Below are positions 54,770-63,658 of a DNA stretch of 64,000 nt, one piece after another. The position numbers and the translations under genes were made by a program. Numbering within the stretch: position 1 is the stretch's first letter; every line of letters starts with the position of its first letter. This stretch comes from Gluconacetobacter sacchari (GTDB lineage: Bacteria; Pseudomonadota; Alphaproteobacteria; Acetobacterales; Acetobacteraceae), in assembly GCF_014174255.1 (NCBI RefSeq), contig NZ_JABEQJ010000001.1, positions 310,001 to 374,000 of the forward strand, read 5' to 3'. Below the pieces are notes generated by a model. That model saw nothing but the letters and a program-made list of their open reading frames with translations, was not told the origin of the DNA and searched no databases.

Positions 54770-57030
54770 CGATGGAGGGGAGGAAGCCTTCCGACCCTCA
54801 GCCGCCGCCCGAAACGCCGCCCGGCCCCGCCAGCCCCCCACGGGATGGCGGACTTCCGGATCGCGAGACCCTGCGCCGGTTCGTGACCGAGGCCACCGGC
54901 CGCGTCGGCAAGCGCGAGATCGCGCGCGCCTTCGGCCTGGGGCCGGCACACAAGGCGGCCTTGCGCGACATGCTGCGCGAACTGGCCATGGACGGCACGC
55001 TGGTCCCGGCCGGCGCGCGCCGCTTCCGCGCGTCGGCCGCCATGCCCGAGGCGACGGTGGTGCAGGTCACCGGCACCGACCCCGACGGCGACCCGATCGC
55101 CCGGCCCGTGCTGTGGGAGGGCGACGGGCCGGCGCCCGTCATCTTCATGCACCCCGAGCAGAAGGGCCGCCCGGCCCTGGCGCCCGGCGAGCGGGTGGTG
55201 GCGCGGCTGAAGCGCGTGGGGCCGGGCCGGTACGAGGGCCGCACCCTGCGCCGGCTGACCGATGCGCCGGGGCGGATCGTCGGCCTGTTCCGCGCCACGC
55301 CGGCCGATCCGGCCGCCACGCCGCGCGGGGCGCGGGAAGCCGGGCGCATCGTCCCCGCCGACCGGCGCGCCAAGGCGGAATGGGTCGTTCCGGCGGGCGA
55401 GACGCTGGGCGCCGAGACGGACGAGATCGTGGTGGCCGAACCGCTGCCGATGGCGGGACACGGGCTGAAACCCGCGCGGATCGTCGAACGGCTGGGCCCG
55501 ATGGGCGATGCGCGCTCGGTCAGCCTGCTGGCGATCCACACCCATGGCATCCCGGACCAGTTCGCCGCCGACGCGCTGGCCGAAGCCGCGCGCGCGCGCG
55601 GCGTGCCGGTGGACGGGCGCGAGGACCTGCGCGCGGTGCCGCTGATCACGATCGACGGCGCCGATGCCCGCGATTTCGACGACGCCGTGTATGCCGAGCC
55701 GGACGGCACAGGCTTTCGCCTGATCGTCGCCATCGCCGACGTGGCGCATTATGTACGCCCCGGCTCCGCCCTGGACCGTGAAGCCCGGCGGCGCGGCAAT
55801 TCGGTCTATTTCCCCGACCGCGTGGTGCCCATGCTGCCCGAGGCGCTGTCGAACGGCTGGTGTTCGCTACGCCCGGGCGAGGATCGCGGCTGCCTGTTCG
55901 CCGAGATCCATATCGATGCGGACGGACGGAAGCTGCGCCACCGTTTCGGCCGGGGCATCATGCGCAGCGCCGCGCGCCTGACCTATGACGCGGTGCAGGC
56001 GATCGCGGATGGCGGCGCGCAGGACAGCCCCCTGCCCGAGGGCCTGGTCGCCACGCTGTTCGCCGCGTGGCGTGCCCTGTCGACGGCGCGGGCGCAACGT
56101 GGCACGCTGGAACTCGACGTGCCGGAACGGGTGGTGCGACTCGACGAGACCGGGCGGATTACCGCCATCGAGCCCCGCATCCGCCACGACAGCCATCGCC
56201 TGATCGAGGAGTTCATGGTGCTGGCCAACGTAGCCGCCGCCGAGGAACTGGAACGCCGTCGCCTTCCGTGCCTGTACCGCATCCATGCCGCGCCCTCGCC
56301 GGAACGCGCCGCGTCGATGCGCGACACCCTGGAGGCCATGGGCTTTGCCCTGCCGCCGGCCGGCACGCTGCATGCGCGCGACCTGGCCGGGGTGCTGGCC
56401 CGCGCCGCCGAGGGCGACGCGCCCACGCTGGTCAGCGAGACCATCCTGCGGGCGCAGAGCCAGGCCGAATACAGCCCGGGCAATATCGGCCATTTCGGCC
56501 TGGCCCTGCCGTCCTACGCCCATTTCACCAGCCCGATCCGCCGCTATGCCGACCTGATGGTGCATCGGGCGCTGATCGGCCTGGGCACGACCCCGCCCGA
56601 TGCGATGCTCGCCGCCGACGCGGCGAAGCTGGAGGAGATCGGCCAGCAGGTCAGCACCGCCGAGCGGCGGGCCATCCTGGCCGAGCGCGAGACGACCGAG
56701 CGCTATGTCGCCGCCTGGCTGGCCGACCGGGTCGGCGCGGAATTGACCGGCCATGTGTCGGGCGTGACCCGGTTCGGCGTGTTCGTGACATTGACGCGGA
56801 CCGGGGCCGGCGGTCTGGTGCCGGTATCGACCCTGCCCGACGATGTCTGGACCCATGACGACAAGACCCACACCCTGCGCGGCCGCGACAGCGGGCTGGT
56901 CCTGCGGCTGGGCCAGCCGGTCACCGTGCGCCTGGCCGAGGCGACGCCGGTGACGGGCGGGCTGCTCTTCACCCTGACGGACCCGCCGCCCGCCCCCGCG
57001 CGCCGCGCCCGCGGGCAGCGCCCACGCTGA
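54766..57030 (+). CDS. rnr: Ribonuclease R
   Basis: The 3'-5' exoribonuclease degrades structured RNA. The protein has an N-terminal helix-turn-helix-like region, cold-shock domains, and the RNB domain with ITIDGADARDFDDAVYAEPD (metal-binding Asp cluster). The C-terminal S1 domain reads GHVSGVTRFGVFVTLTRTGA and is followed by a short basic tail. It has 754 aa from the GTG at 54766, which overlaps topA by 4 nt; ATG 54772 is nearly equivalent and loses two residues. Confidence 0.95.
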   Translation: MTMEGRKPSDPQPPPETPPGPASPPRDGGLPDRETLRRFVTEATGRVGKREIARAFGLGPAHKAALRDMLRELAMDGTLVPAGARRFRASAAMPEATVVQVTGTDPDGDPIARPVLWEGDGPAPVIFMHPEQKGRPALAPGERVVARLKRVGPGRYEGRTLRRLTDAPGRIVGLFRATPADPAATPRGAREAGRIVPADRRAKAEWVVPAGETLGAETDEIVVAEPLPMAGHGLKPARIVERLGPMGDARSVSLLAIHTHGIPDQFAADALAEAARARGVPVDGREDLRAVPLITIDGADARDFDDAVYAEPDGTGFRLIVAIADVAHYVRPGSALDREARRRGNSVYFPDRVVPMLPEALSNGWCSLRPGEDRGCLFAEIHIDADGRKLRHRFGRGIMRSAARLTYDAVQAIADGGAQDSPLPEGLVATLFAAWRALSTARAQRGTLELDVPERVVRLDETGRITAIEPRIRHDSHRLIEEFMVLANVAAAEELERRRLPCLYRIHAAPSPERAASMRDTLEAMGFALPPAGTLHARDLAGVLARAAEGDAPTLVSETILRAQSQAEYSPGNIGHFGLALPSYAHFTSPIRRYADLMVHRALIGLGTTPPDAMLAADAAKLEEIGQQVSTAERRAILAERETTERYVAAWLADRVGAELTGHVSGVTRFGVFVTLTRTGAGGLVPVSTLPDDVWTHDDKTHTLRGRDSGLVLRLGQPVTVRLAEATPVTGGLLFTLTDPPPAPARRARGQRPR

Positions 57031-58619
57031 TGCGCCTCCGCGCCGCCTCAACGCGGGCAGGCGGCCGGTCGCGCCTGCGGCGGCCGGCGCGACCGGCCGC
57101 GATCGTGCTGATCGTCCTCTACCTGATGACGCCCCGGCTGGCGGCCGCCGATCCGGCCCGGCCGGCGCTGGACATCGCGATGACGCAGGCCGTGCTCAAC
57201 GCCGCCCTGACCTTTCTGCTGCCCCGCACGCTGGAGAGCCATACCTCGCGCGATTTCTGCCTGTGGGGCCTGAACGGGCTGAGCGCGATCGACCCGTCGC
57301 TGACCGTGACCGACCGGGACGGCACCGTGCAACTGGCACTGGGGCAGGACGTGCTGCTGCGCGTGGCCGACCCCGCCGAAACCGACCAGGCGGGCTGGAC
57401 CGACGTGACGGTGCGGCTGATGCAGGCGGCGTGGAGCCAGTCCGCCGCCGTGCGCGACGCGGGGAGCGGCGGCCTGCTGCAAGGGTTCTTCGACGAACTG
57501 TTCAACCATATGGACCCGTATTCGCGCTATGTCGCGCCCGCCCCGGCGACCACCGACCGCGACACCCGCACCGGCGGCGAGGCCGGCACGGGCCTGACCC
57601 TGGGGCGCGATGCGCGGTCGATCCTGATCACGGCGGTCAATGCCAACGGGCCGGCCTGGCCGGCGGGCCTGGTGGTCGGGCAGCGGCTTTATGCGGTCGA
57701 TGGCCGGTCCACCCGCGACCAGACGCCGCAGGCGGTGACACAATGGCTGCTGGGCGATCCCGGCAGCAGGGTGACGCTGCTGGTGGGCGACGAGCGCGCG
57801 CGGCGCACGATCACGCTGCGCCGGGCCTCCGTCCCGCCCGAAACGGTCTTCGCCTATGCCGACGGGCATGTGGTGGTGATCCGCATCACCGCCTTTTCCG
57901 CCGATACCGCGCAGGAAATGAGCCAGTACCTGGACCAGGCGAGCGACGACCCGCATCTGCGCGGGCTGGTGATGGACCTGCGCGGCAACCGGGGCGGCGT
58001 GCTGCAACAGGCGGTGACCGCCAGCGCCCTGGTGCTGGATCGCGGCGTGGCGGTGATCACCCATGGGCGCGACGCGCAGGCCAACCATGTCTGGGCCGTG
58101 CAGGGCGGCGACATGACCAATGGCGTGCCCATCGTCGTGCTGGTCGACGGCCGCACCGCCAGCGCCGCCGAGATCCTGGCCGCCGCGCTGGCCGACCACC
58201 GGCGCGCCGTGGTGGTGGGCAGCGCCACGCTGGGCAAGGGGCTGGTGCAGACGATCGGCCAGATGCCGGACGGCGGCGAGCTGTTCGTGACCTGGAGCCG
58301 CGTGCTGGCGCCGCTGGGCTGGCCGTTGCAGGGGCTGGGCGTGATGCCGCAGGTCTGCACCAGCCGGGGCGAGGCCGACCTGGAACGGCAGCTCCAGGAC
58401 CTGGCCGCCGGCCAGGTGGACATGCGCGATATCGTGCGGGCGACACGGGCCGTCCGCTTTCCCGTCCCGGTGTCGCGGATCCTGGACCTGCGCAAGGCCT
58501 GCCCCGCCGCGATCGGCACCGATTCCGACCTGGATGCCGCCCGGTCGCTGATCGACAACCCGGCGGAGTATCGCGCGGCTTTGTCCGCCATTCCGGAAGA
58601 AGGGACCTATGCCCCATAA
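57030..58619 (+). CDS. Exported S41-family (C-terminal processing) peptidase
   Basis: A signal sequence (AAIVLIVLYLMTPRLAAADP) precedes a mostly helical N-domain, a PDZ domain (LITAVNANGPAWPAGLVVGQ, RLYAVDGRS) and the S41 serine-protease domain. Visible are GLVMDLRGNRGGVLQQAV, catalytic Ser in DGRTASAAEILAAAL and the Lys four residues into GSATLGKGLVQT. It has 529 aa. It acts in the periplasm on protein C-termini. Its ATG shares one base with the rnr stop. It is related to CtpA-like enzymes but not orthologous with certainty. Confidence 0.88.
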   Translation: MRLRAASTRAGGRSRLRRPARPAAIVLIVLYLMTPRLAAADPARPALDIAMTQAVLNAALTFLLPRTLESHTSRDFCLWGLNGLSAIDPSLTVTDRDGTVQLALGQDVLLRVADPAETDQAGWTDVTVRLMQAAWSQSAAVRDAGSGGLLQGFFDELFNHMDPYSRYVAPAPATTDRDTRTGGEAGTGLTLGRDARSILITAVNANGPAWPAGLVVGQRLYAVDGRSTRDQTPQAVTQWLLGDPGSRVTLLVGDERARRTITLRRASVPPETVFAYADGHVVVIRITAFSADTAQEMSQYLDQASDDPHLRGLVMDLRGNRGGVLQQAVTASALVLDRGVAVITHGRDAQANHVWAVQGGDMTNGVPIVVLVDGRTASAAEILAAALADHRRAVVVGSATLGKGLVQTIGQMPDGGELFVTWSRVLAPLGWPLQGLGVMPQVCTSRGEADLERQLQDLAAGQVDMRDIVRATRAVRFPVPVSRILDLRKACPAAIGTDSDLDAARSLIDNPAEYRAALSAIPEEGTYAP

Positions 58620-58631
58620 GAGCGTCGCGCC

Positions 58632-58970
58632 ATGACCGAGGCCCGGTTGCGCGCCGGCCTGTGGGTTTCCGCCGTGGTCCGGCACGCCAACCAGACCGGC
58701 CATCCATCAGTGGTGCTGCGGCGCGGCGACGCCGACGCGGGCGGCATCCTCGCCGTGCTGCTGGGGCGGGACGGAAAGCTGGCCGTCCTGGCCCAGACCC
58801 GGACGCCGGAGGGCGAGCCGGCCTGGATTCGCGGCACCGGGCCCGACCCGGTCGACCAGGCGGCGGCCGACGCCTATGTCGCCCGCCAGGTGGGCCGGGA
58901 CCCCGACCTGTGGGTGCTGGAATTCGATGCTCCCGATCTGAAGCCGCCCTTCGAGGCAACCCTGCTCTGA
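58632..58970 (+). CDS. DUF1491-family protein
   Basis: The 112-aa protein has the DUF1491 profile: RLRAGLWVSAVVRHANQTGH, VVLRRGDADAGGILAVLL, AWIRGTGPDPVDQAAADAYV and RQVGRDPDLWVLEFDAPD. This small family is found in alphaproteobacteria and has no known function. No signal or membrane segment is present, so it is cytoplasmic. It starts 12 nt after the S41 peptidase gene and closes the operon. Confidence 0.85.
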   Translation: MTEARLRAGLWVSAVVRHANQTGHPSVVLRRGDADAGGILAVLLGRDGKLAVLAQTRTPEGEPAWIRGTGPDPVDQAAADAYVARQVGRDPDLWVLEFDAPDLKPPFEATLL

Positions 58971-59172
58971 GTGTCCCCGGTGGAACCATGCGGGTGTGTC
59001 GTGCGCTCCACACCCGTCCCGTCACCATCGCCCGGCGCCGCTCCGGCCGCCGCTCATTCCACCCAATGGATTGCCATCGGCGCGTCTTTCGGCAAAGAAG
59101 ACAGACCAAAAGGCGACGCGCGTTCACTCGACCGGGCGGTACGGCATACCCGGCAAAGGGAGAAACCAGACC

Positions 59173-60315
59173 ATGACAGTGCGGCACGGATTGCTCGGAG
59201 GAACGATTCTGGCGACGGCGCTCGCCTTCGGTTCCACCCTTTCCGTCGCCCCGGCCTTCGCCCAGCCCGTCCAGGGCCTCTATGTCGCCGGCGAGGGCGG
59301 AGCCACCTTCAACCAGGACCAGCGGGTGCGCTCGTCGCCCAATTTCCCCGACGGGCGGGACAGGTATCATACCGGCGCGGTGGGAATCGGCAGCATCGGC
59401 TGGGGGCTGGGCAACGGCTTCCGCGTCGAGGTCGAAGGCAATTACCGCAATAGCGGGCTGAAGGATTTCAGCTCGGGCGCCGTGCCCAACAGCCATGTCG
59501 GCGGACGGCAGCAGACCTATGGCGTCATGGCCAACGCGCTGTTCGACATGGATATCGGCAAGAGCTGGCTCTACCCCTATTTCGGCGCCGGCGTCGGCTA
59601 TGCCTGGCAGTCGATGAACGCCTCCGTCATGGGGCAGGGCTTCAACCAGCAGATCGGCGGCACCTTCGGCAATTTCGCCTATCAGGGCATTTTCGGCCTG
59701 GCCTTCCCGGTGCCGTGGGTCGTCGGCCTGTCGGCGACGGCGGAATACCGGTTCTGGACCATGCTCGGCCCGCAATCCCACGGCGCGCGCTCGGTGGGCA
59801 CGATCGGCGGATACGACACCAGTCGCGCCTACGGCATCGCGACCGGCAATCGCGACACCATGACCGATTTCAACCATTCGCTGATGCTGGGCCTGCGCTA
59901 CGAATTCAATCCGGCGCCGCCCCCCGCGCCGCCCTCGGTCGAGCCCACCGCCCCCGCCCCGGCCCAGACCCGGACCTATCTCGTGTTCTTCGACTGGGAC
60001 CAGTCCGGCCTGTCGGATCGCGCCCGCACCATCGTGGCCACGGCCGCCCAGGCCTCGACCCACACCCAGACCACGCGGATCGAGGTCAACGGCTATACCG
60101 ACAATTCCGCCGCCCATCCGGGCCCGCGCGGCGCGCGCTACAACATGGCGCTTTCGCTGCGCCGCGCGCAGACCGTGCAGGCCGAACTGATCCGCGACGG
60201 GGTGCCCGGTGCCGCGATCGACATCCACGGTTACGGGGAAGATCATCCGCTGGTATCGACCGGCCCGAACATCCGCGAACCGCAGAATCGCCGGGTTGAG
60301 ATTATCCTGAAGTAA
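59173..60315 (+). CDS. OmpA-family outer-membrane protein
   Basis: A signal peptide (MTVRHGLLGGTILATALAFG, cleavage near AFAQP) leads to an eight-strand-type porin barrel (GLYVAGEGGATFNQDQ; FGAGVGYAWQSMNASVMGQG; SLMLGLRYEFNP). After a Pro/Ala hinge (PAPPPAPPSVEPTAPAPAQT) comes the peptidoglycan-binding OmpA domain: YLVFFDWDQSGLSDRARTIV, EVNGYTDNSA (Asp) and IREPQNRRVEIILK (Arg). It has 380 aa. The open frame from 58996 precedes the real ATG at 59173. The 202-nt upstream gap probably holds its promoter. Confidence 0.93.
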   Translation: MTVRHGLLGGTILATALAFGSTLSVAPAFAQPVQGLYVAGEGGATFNQDQRVRSSPNFPDGRDRYHTGAVGIGSIGWGLGNGFRVEVEGNYRNSGLKDFSSGAVPNSHVGGRQQTYGVMANALFDMDIGKSWLYPYFGAGVGYAWQSMNASVMGQGFNQQIGGTFGNFAYQGIFGLAFPVPWVVGLSATAEYRFWTMLGPQSHGARSVGTIGGYDTSRAYGIATGNRDTMTDFNHSLMLGLRYEFNPAPPPAPPSVEPTAPAPAQTRTYLVFFDWDQSGLSDRARTIVATAAQASTHTQTTRIEVNGYTDNSAAHPGPRGARYNMALSLRRAQTVQAELIRDGVPGAAIDIHGYGEDHPLVSTGPNIREPQNRRVEIILK

Positions 60316-60343
60316 GGCGGAGGTCGGGCTCCGCCCGAACCCG

Positions 60344-60365
60344 CAAGGGGCCAGTCGGCCCCTTG
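60344..60365. terminator. Hairpin terminator after the OmpA-family gene
   Basis: CAAGGGGCC and GGCCCCTTG form a perfect 9-bp stem with loop AGTC, 29 nt past the stop codon; a smaller TCGGGC/GCCCGA hairpin precedes it. No T-run follows. Confidence 0.65.
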
Positions 60366-60390
60366 ACCCCGATTCGCTTCAGGTCGCCTC

Positions 60391-60554
60391 CGTTTTGGCC
60401 TGGAAACGGGGGCTGGCGAGCGAGAGTGCCGCGTAGCGGCACGCCCGGCGTGTGTTTCCGAGCATCGGAGCGGAGCGGCCTTGATGGCCGTGAGCACCGA
60501 AGCGCAGGAAACGCGCGTCGGATCGCCGCCAGCGCGCGTTTCCAGGCCAAAACG
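60391..60554. repeat. 164-bp element bounded by perfect 18-bp inverted repeats
   Basis: CGTTTTGGCCTGGAAACG (60391-60408) and CGTTTCCAGGCCAAAACG (60537-60554) match exactly. After a 3-nt mismatch, GCTGGCG and CGCCAGC extend the pairing to 28 nt at each end. Inside is GTGCCGC-GTA-GCGGCAC and further small hairpins. There is no coding capacity of its own. It abuts the cysK stop codon (60555-60557). It may be a MITE-like or REP-type element, or a structured RNA/double terminator between convergent genes. Confidence 0.75.
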
Positions 60555-61544
60555 TCAGGTGAGGCCGGTGAAGAGGGATGTGGACAAATACCGTTCGGCG
60601 AAGGACGGGGCGATGACGACGATCGTCTTACCCGCGTTTTCCGGCAACTCGGCCAGCTTCAGCCCCGCATGCAGCGCGGCCCCCGAGGAAATGCCGATCG
60701 GCACCCCGTCCAGCCGCGCGCAACGCCGCGCGGCCGCGATCGCCTCGCGTTCCGACACCGTCAGCACGCCGTCCAGCGCCGGCAGATCCAGCGTGCGTGG
60801 GCAGAAGCCCGGGCCGATCCCCTGGATTCCGTGCGGACCGGCCTCGTCCCCGTTCAGGATCGCGCTTTCCACCGGCTCCACGCCATAGACCGCCAGGCCG
60901 GGCTTGCGCGGCTTCAGCGCGTGCGCGATGCCGCTGGCGGTGCCGCCAGTGCCCACGCCGGCCACCACGATGTCGACCGCGCCGGCGGTGTCGGTCCAGA
61001 TCTCCTCGGCGGTGGTCAGGGCGTGGATCGTGGGGTTGTCCGCGTTTTCGAACTGACGCGGCATCCAGGCATGCGGCGTCTTCTTCACGATGTCCTCGGC
61101 ACGGGCGATCGCGCCGGCCATGCCCAGGCGGGAGGGGGTAAGCTGCAATTCGGCGTCCAGCAGACGCAGCATCTTGCGCCGCTCCATCGACGCGCCCTCG
61201 GGCATCGTCACGATCAGCCGATAGCCGCGCGCGGCGGCGACGAAGGCCAGCGAAATGCCGGTATTGCCCGATGTCGGCTCGACCAGGATCGTGCGGCCGG
61301 GCGTGATGTCGCCCCGCTGTTCGGCCGCCAGCACCATGGCGGCGCCGATCCGGTCCTTTACCGAGCCCAGCGGGTTGAAGAATTCCAGCTTCAGCAGAAT
61401 CCGGCTGGCGACCTCGTCCTCGCGCATCAGGCGCGGCAGGGCGACCAGTGGGGTGCCGCCGACCGTGTCGACGATCGATTCGTACACCCGGCCCCGCGGA
61501 CCGGACAGGCCCAGATGGCCGTCCGCCGCCACTGAATGATCCAT
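60555..61544 (-). CDS. cysK: Cysteine synthase A (O-acetylserine sulfhydrylase)
   Basis: CysK makes cysteine from O-acetylserine and sulfide with PLP. Motifs are LKLEFFNPLGSVKDRIG with the PLP lysine (SVKDR), VEPTSGNTGISLAFVAAARG, MPEGASMERRKMLRLLDAEL and the glycine loop VVAGVGTGGTASGIAHAL. At 329 aa it is slightly longer than E. coli CysK. AAGGAGGGAG precedes the ATG. It is divergent from an Rrf2 regulator, which may control it. Its stop codon touches the inverted-repeat element. Confidence 0.95.
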   Translation of the reverse strand: MDHSVAADGHLGLSGPRGRVYESIVDTVGGTPLVALPRLMREDEVASRILLKLEFFNPLGSVKDRIGAAMVLAAEQRGDITPGRTILVEPTSGNTGISLAFVAAARGYRLIVTMPEGASMERRKMLRLLDAELQLTPSRLGMAGAIARAEDIVKKTPHAWMPRQFENADNPTIHALTTAEEIWTDTAGAVDIVVAGVGTGGTASGIAHALKPRKPGLAVYGVEPVESAILNGDEAGPHGIQGIGPGFCPRTLDLPALDGVLTVSEREAIAAARRCARLDGVPIGISSGAALHAGLKLAELPENAGKTIVVIAPSFAERYLSTSLFTGLT

Positions 61545-61711
61545 GGGTCGCTCCCTCCTTCAACGCATTGCCGCAGATTTAATCGTAATAGCTGACATAA
61601 TCCATCATCACACCAAACAGAAGCGTGGATCATCGCCGCCGATCCTGCTAGCGTTACGGGCGACAGGTGACCGGCTGTCGGACACACCATGAATTGCGGG
61701 AGAAATCGGGA

Positions 61712-62161
61712 ATGCTGCTTCGGCGTGACAGGGCCATGATCGCGGTGCTCATCATGCTCGATGTCGCATTTCATGCCGGACGCACCGGCACCGTCAGCGC
61801 CGCCGACATCGCCGAGCGCGCCGGCCTGGCCCGGCGGGGGATCGAACCGCTGCTCCAGACCCTGTCGCGGTCCAGCCTGCTGGAAAGCGTGCGCGGGCCG
61901 CGCGGCGGCTATCGGCTGGGGCGCCCGCGGCGCGACATCACCGTGGCCGATATCGTCGAGGTCGCGACGGCGGACGATTCGTCGTCCGACGATGGGCCGA
62001 TGGGCCAGCTTTACACCCGGGTCATCGATCCGTGCTGGCAGAAGCTGGACGACACGCTGTCCGCCCAATGCCGCAAGCTGACCCTGGACGACCTGGTCCA
62101 CCGGGCGGAATCCAGCGGCATGCGCCGGCCGCTGGCCGAGCCGATCAGCTTTTCGATCTGA
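61712..62161 (+). CDS. Rrf2-family transcriptional regulator
   Basis: The 149-aa winged-helix protein reads MIAVLIMLDVAFHAGRTGTV, SAADIAERAGLARRGIEPLL and LLESVRGPRGGYRLGRPRRD, the Rrf2 signature with the PRGGY wing. It has only two cysteines (DPCW and AQCRKL), so the three-cysteine Fe-S site of IscR/NsrR is incomplete. It therefore might work like CymR, a cysteine-metabolism repressor that senses through CysK; that analogy rests on its position opposite cysK. ATG 61712 follows GGGAG; the frame is open from 61667. Confidence 0.85.
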   Translation: MLLRRDRAMIAVLIMLDVAFHAGRTGTVSAADIAERAGLARRGIEPLLQTLSRSSLLESVRGPRGGYRLGRPRRDITVADIVEVATADDSSSDDGPMGQLYTRVIDPCWQKLDDTLSAQCRKLTLDDLVHRAESSGMRRPLAEPISFSI

Positions 62162-62182
62162 TCGGCCCCGCCGCGCCCGGTT

Positions 62183-62725
62183 TCAGTGGGCCGCCCTGGC
62201 GCGGTGCCGGGTCGCCGCCTTGCTCGTCCCCTTGGCCGGTGCCGGCGCGGGGGTTGGGGCCTTTACCATCGGGGTCGGCACGATCACGCCCGTCGCATCG
62301 ACCGTCGCCGTGATCTCCAGCGTATCGCGCGGCTGGCCGGGGCCACGGATCAGCGTCACGCCGAAATGGTCGGGGCCGGCATAAGCGGTATTGGGGGTGT
62401 ACATCACAACCGTATGATCGTTGTGATTATACAGGAAGGCCTTGCCGTGCTCCGGCGCCGGCGCGACGCCGAACGACGCGTAGGCGTGCTCGCCGTCGCT
62501 CTGGACCAGGACGACGCAATTGCCGTCATCACTCCGCACCGACATCGACGCCGTCTTCAGCGCCGGCCCGGCCGATTTGACCGGGCTGACCCGGCAGACG
62601 GCCGACCGCTTCATATAGCCGAACGGATCGGGCGGCCCCGCGACCTGGAGCGCAGGCTTGTTTTGACATCCGGCCAGCACGGCTGACACCGCCACCAGAA
62701 TTGCAGAAGACCGTCGCACGCGCAC
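62183..62725 (-). CDS. Putative lipoprotein of unknown function
   Basis: The 180-aa protein has a lipoprotein signal (SSAILVAVSAVLAGCQNKPA, lipobox LAGC at residues 17-20). The middle domain resembles an Ig-like beta sandwich (TVVMYTPNTAYAGPDHFGVT), with wording like the YTPnagfsGtDsFtv motif of secreted Ig/cadherin-like domains. The tail is Pro/Ala-rich and then basic (PTPAPAPAKGTSKAATRHRA). Two Cys in the mature domain (SAVCRVS, GNCVVLV) may form a disulfide. It converges with the Rrf2 gene and is divergent from the gene at 63045. Confidence 0.75.
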   Translation of the reverse strand: MRVRRSSAILVAVSAVLAGCQNKPALQVAGPPDPFGYMKRSAVCRVSPVKSAGPALKTASMSVRSDDGNCVVLVQSDGEHAYASFGVAPAPEHGKAFLYNHNDHTVVMYTPNTAYAGPDHFGVTLIRGPGQPRDTLEITATVDATGVIVPTPMVKAPTPAPAPAKGTSKAATRHRARAAH

Positions 62726-63044
62726 TCGTCAACTCCGCTCGCTCAAGAAACCGGCAGCCCCGGATGCCGCCGCGAATCGCCCGGCACCGCTCTAAAGCAA
62801 CTCCGGGACGCACATAAAGACCCTACCCGATCCCGGGGGATCGGCAATCATGGATGGCAAGGCCGGGCAGAACGCGCCATGGTGCGGCGACCGGCCGTGA
62901 ACCCAAAATGTGATTGCCAACTCTCTGGTCAGGGTTATGCTGCCATTATAAAATGCTAGCAAGCCCAGTTCACATGTCGGTTCATGTCACCTGCCCTCTT
63001 GGGGCGCAACATCCTGATCGATCGAGAGCGAGAGACAGCACATC
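62726..63044. other. Intergenic region between two divergent exported-protein genes
   Basis: This 319-nt stretch has no supported gene. The middle is ordinary GC-rich sequence. From about 62905 it becomes more AT-rich, with CCATTATAAAATG near 62942-62954 giving a -10-like TATAAA, probably part of a promoter for the gene at 63045. A matching -35 box is not clear. Confidence 0.4.
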
Positions 63045-63596
63045 ATGACTTCCCCCATTCGGCGCGCCGTCGTGGCCGGTCTGGTTCTTGCCGGTCTTGT
63101 GAACGGGGCGGCGGCGCGCGCCGCCGGACAATGTTCGCCCTCCCCCGCGCATGACGCATTCGATATCTACGGGTTGCAGAACGAACTCATGGTCACCGCG
63201 CTGACCTGCGGCCTCCAGGACCGCTACAATTCGTTCACCCGCAAGTTCAATCCGTCGCTTCTGGAGACGGAAAGGACGCTGGGGGCCTATTTCCGCGCCA
63301 CCTACGGCCGCGGGTTCCAGACGGAGTTCGACAGCTACAAGACGCAGCTTTCCCTGACGCAGTCCGAGCATGGGCTGAAATCGGGCACCGCCCTGTGCGG
63401 CCAGCGCGCGGCGATGTTCGACGAGGTCGCGGTGCTGGAAAGCGCGCAGGACCTGGCGCATTACGCCCAGGCGAAGGACATTATCCAACCCGCGTCGTAC
63501 GAGACCTGCGCCGCCCCCGCGCGCACGCAGCACACCGAAACCCGTACGCGGGCCCGAGCCCGCGCGACGCGCGCCACCCGCTCCACCCGGAGCTGA
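63045..63596 (+). CDS. Secreted protein of unknown function
   Basis: The 183-aa protein has a signal peptide (RAVVAGLVLAGLVNGAAARA, cleavage before AGQCSP). The mature core of about 130 residues is mainly helical (YGLQNELMVTALTCGLQDRY; ETERTLGAYFRATYGRGFQT; ALCGQRAAMFDEVAVLESAQ). It has four cysteines (QCS, LTCG, ALCG, ETCA), enough for two disulfides. The tail is Arg/Thr-rich (TRTRARARATRATRSTRS). I do not recognise the family. It precedes parE by 62 nt. Confidence 0.75.
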   Translation: MTSPIRRAVVAGLVLAGLVNGAAARAAGQCSPSPAHDAFDIYGLQNELMVTALTCGLQDRYNSFTRKFNPSLLETERTLGAYFRATYGRGFQTEFDSYKTQLSLTQSEHGLKSGTALCGQRAAMFDEVAVLESAQDLAHYAQAKDIIQPASYETCAAPARTQHTETRTRARARATRATRSTRS

Positions 63597-63658
63597 CGCA
63601 CGCCTGTCAGGCCGGTCCCGCTTGACAGGGAACAGGGGCGCGGAACAAAGAACAGTCC

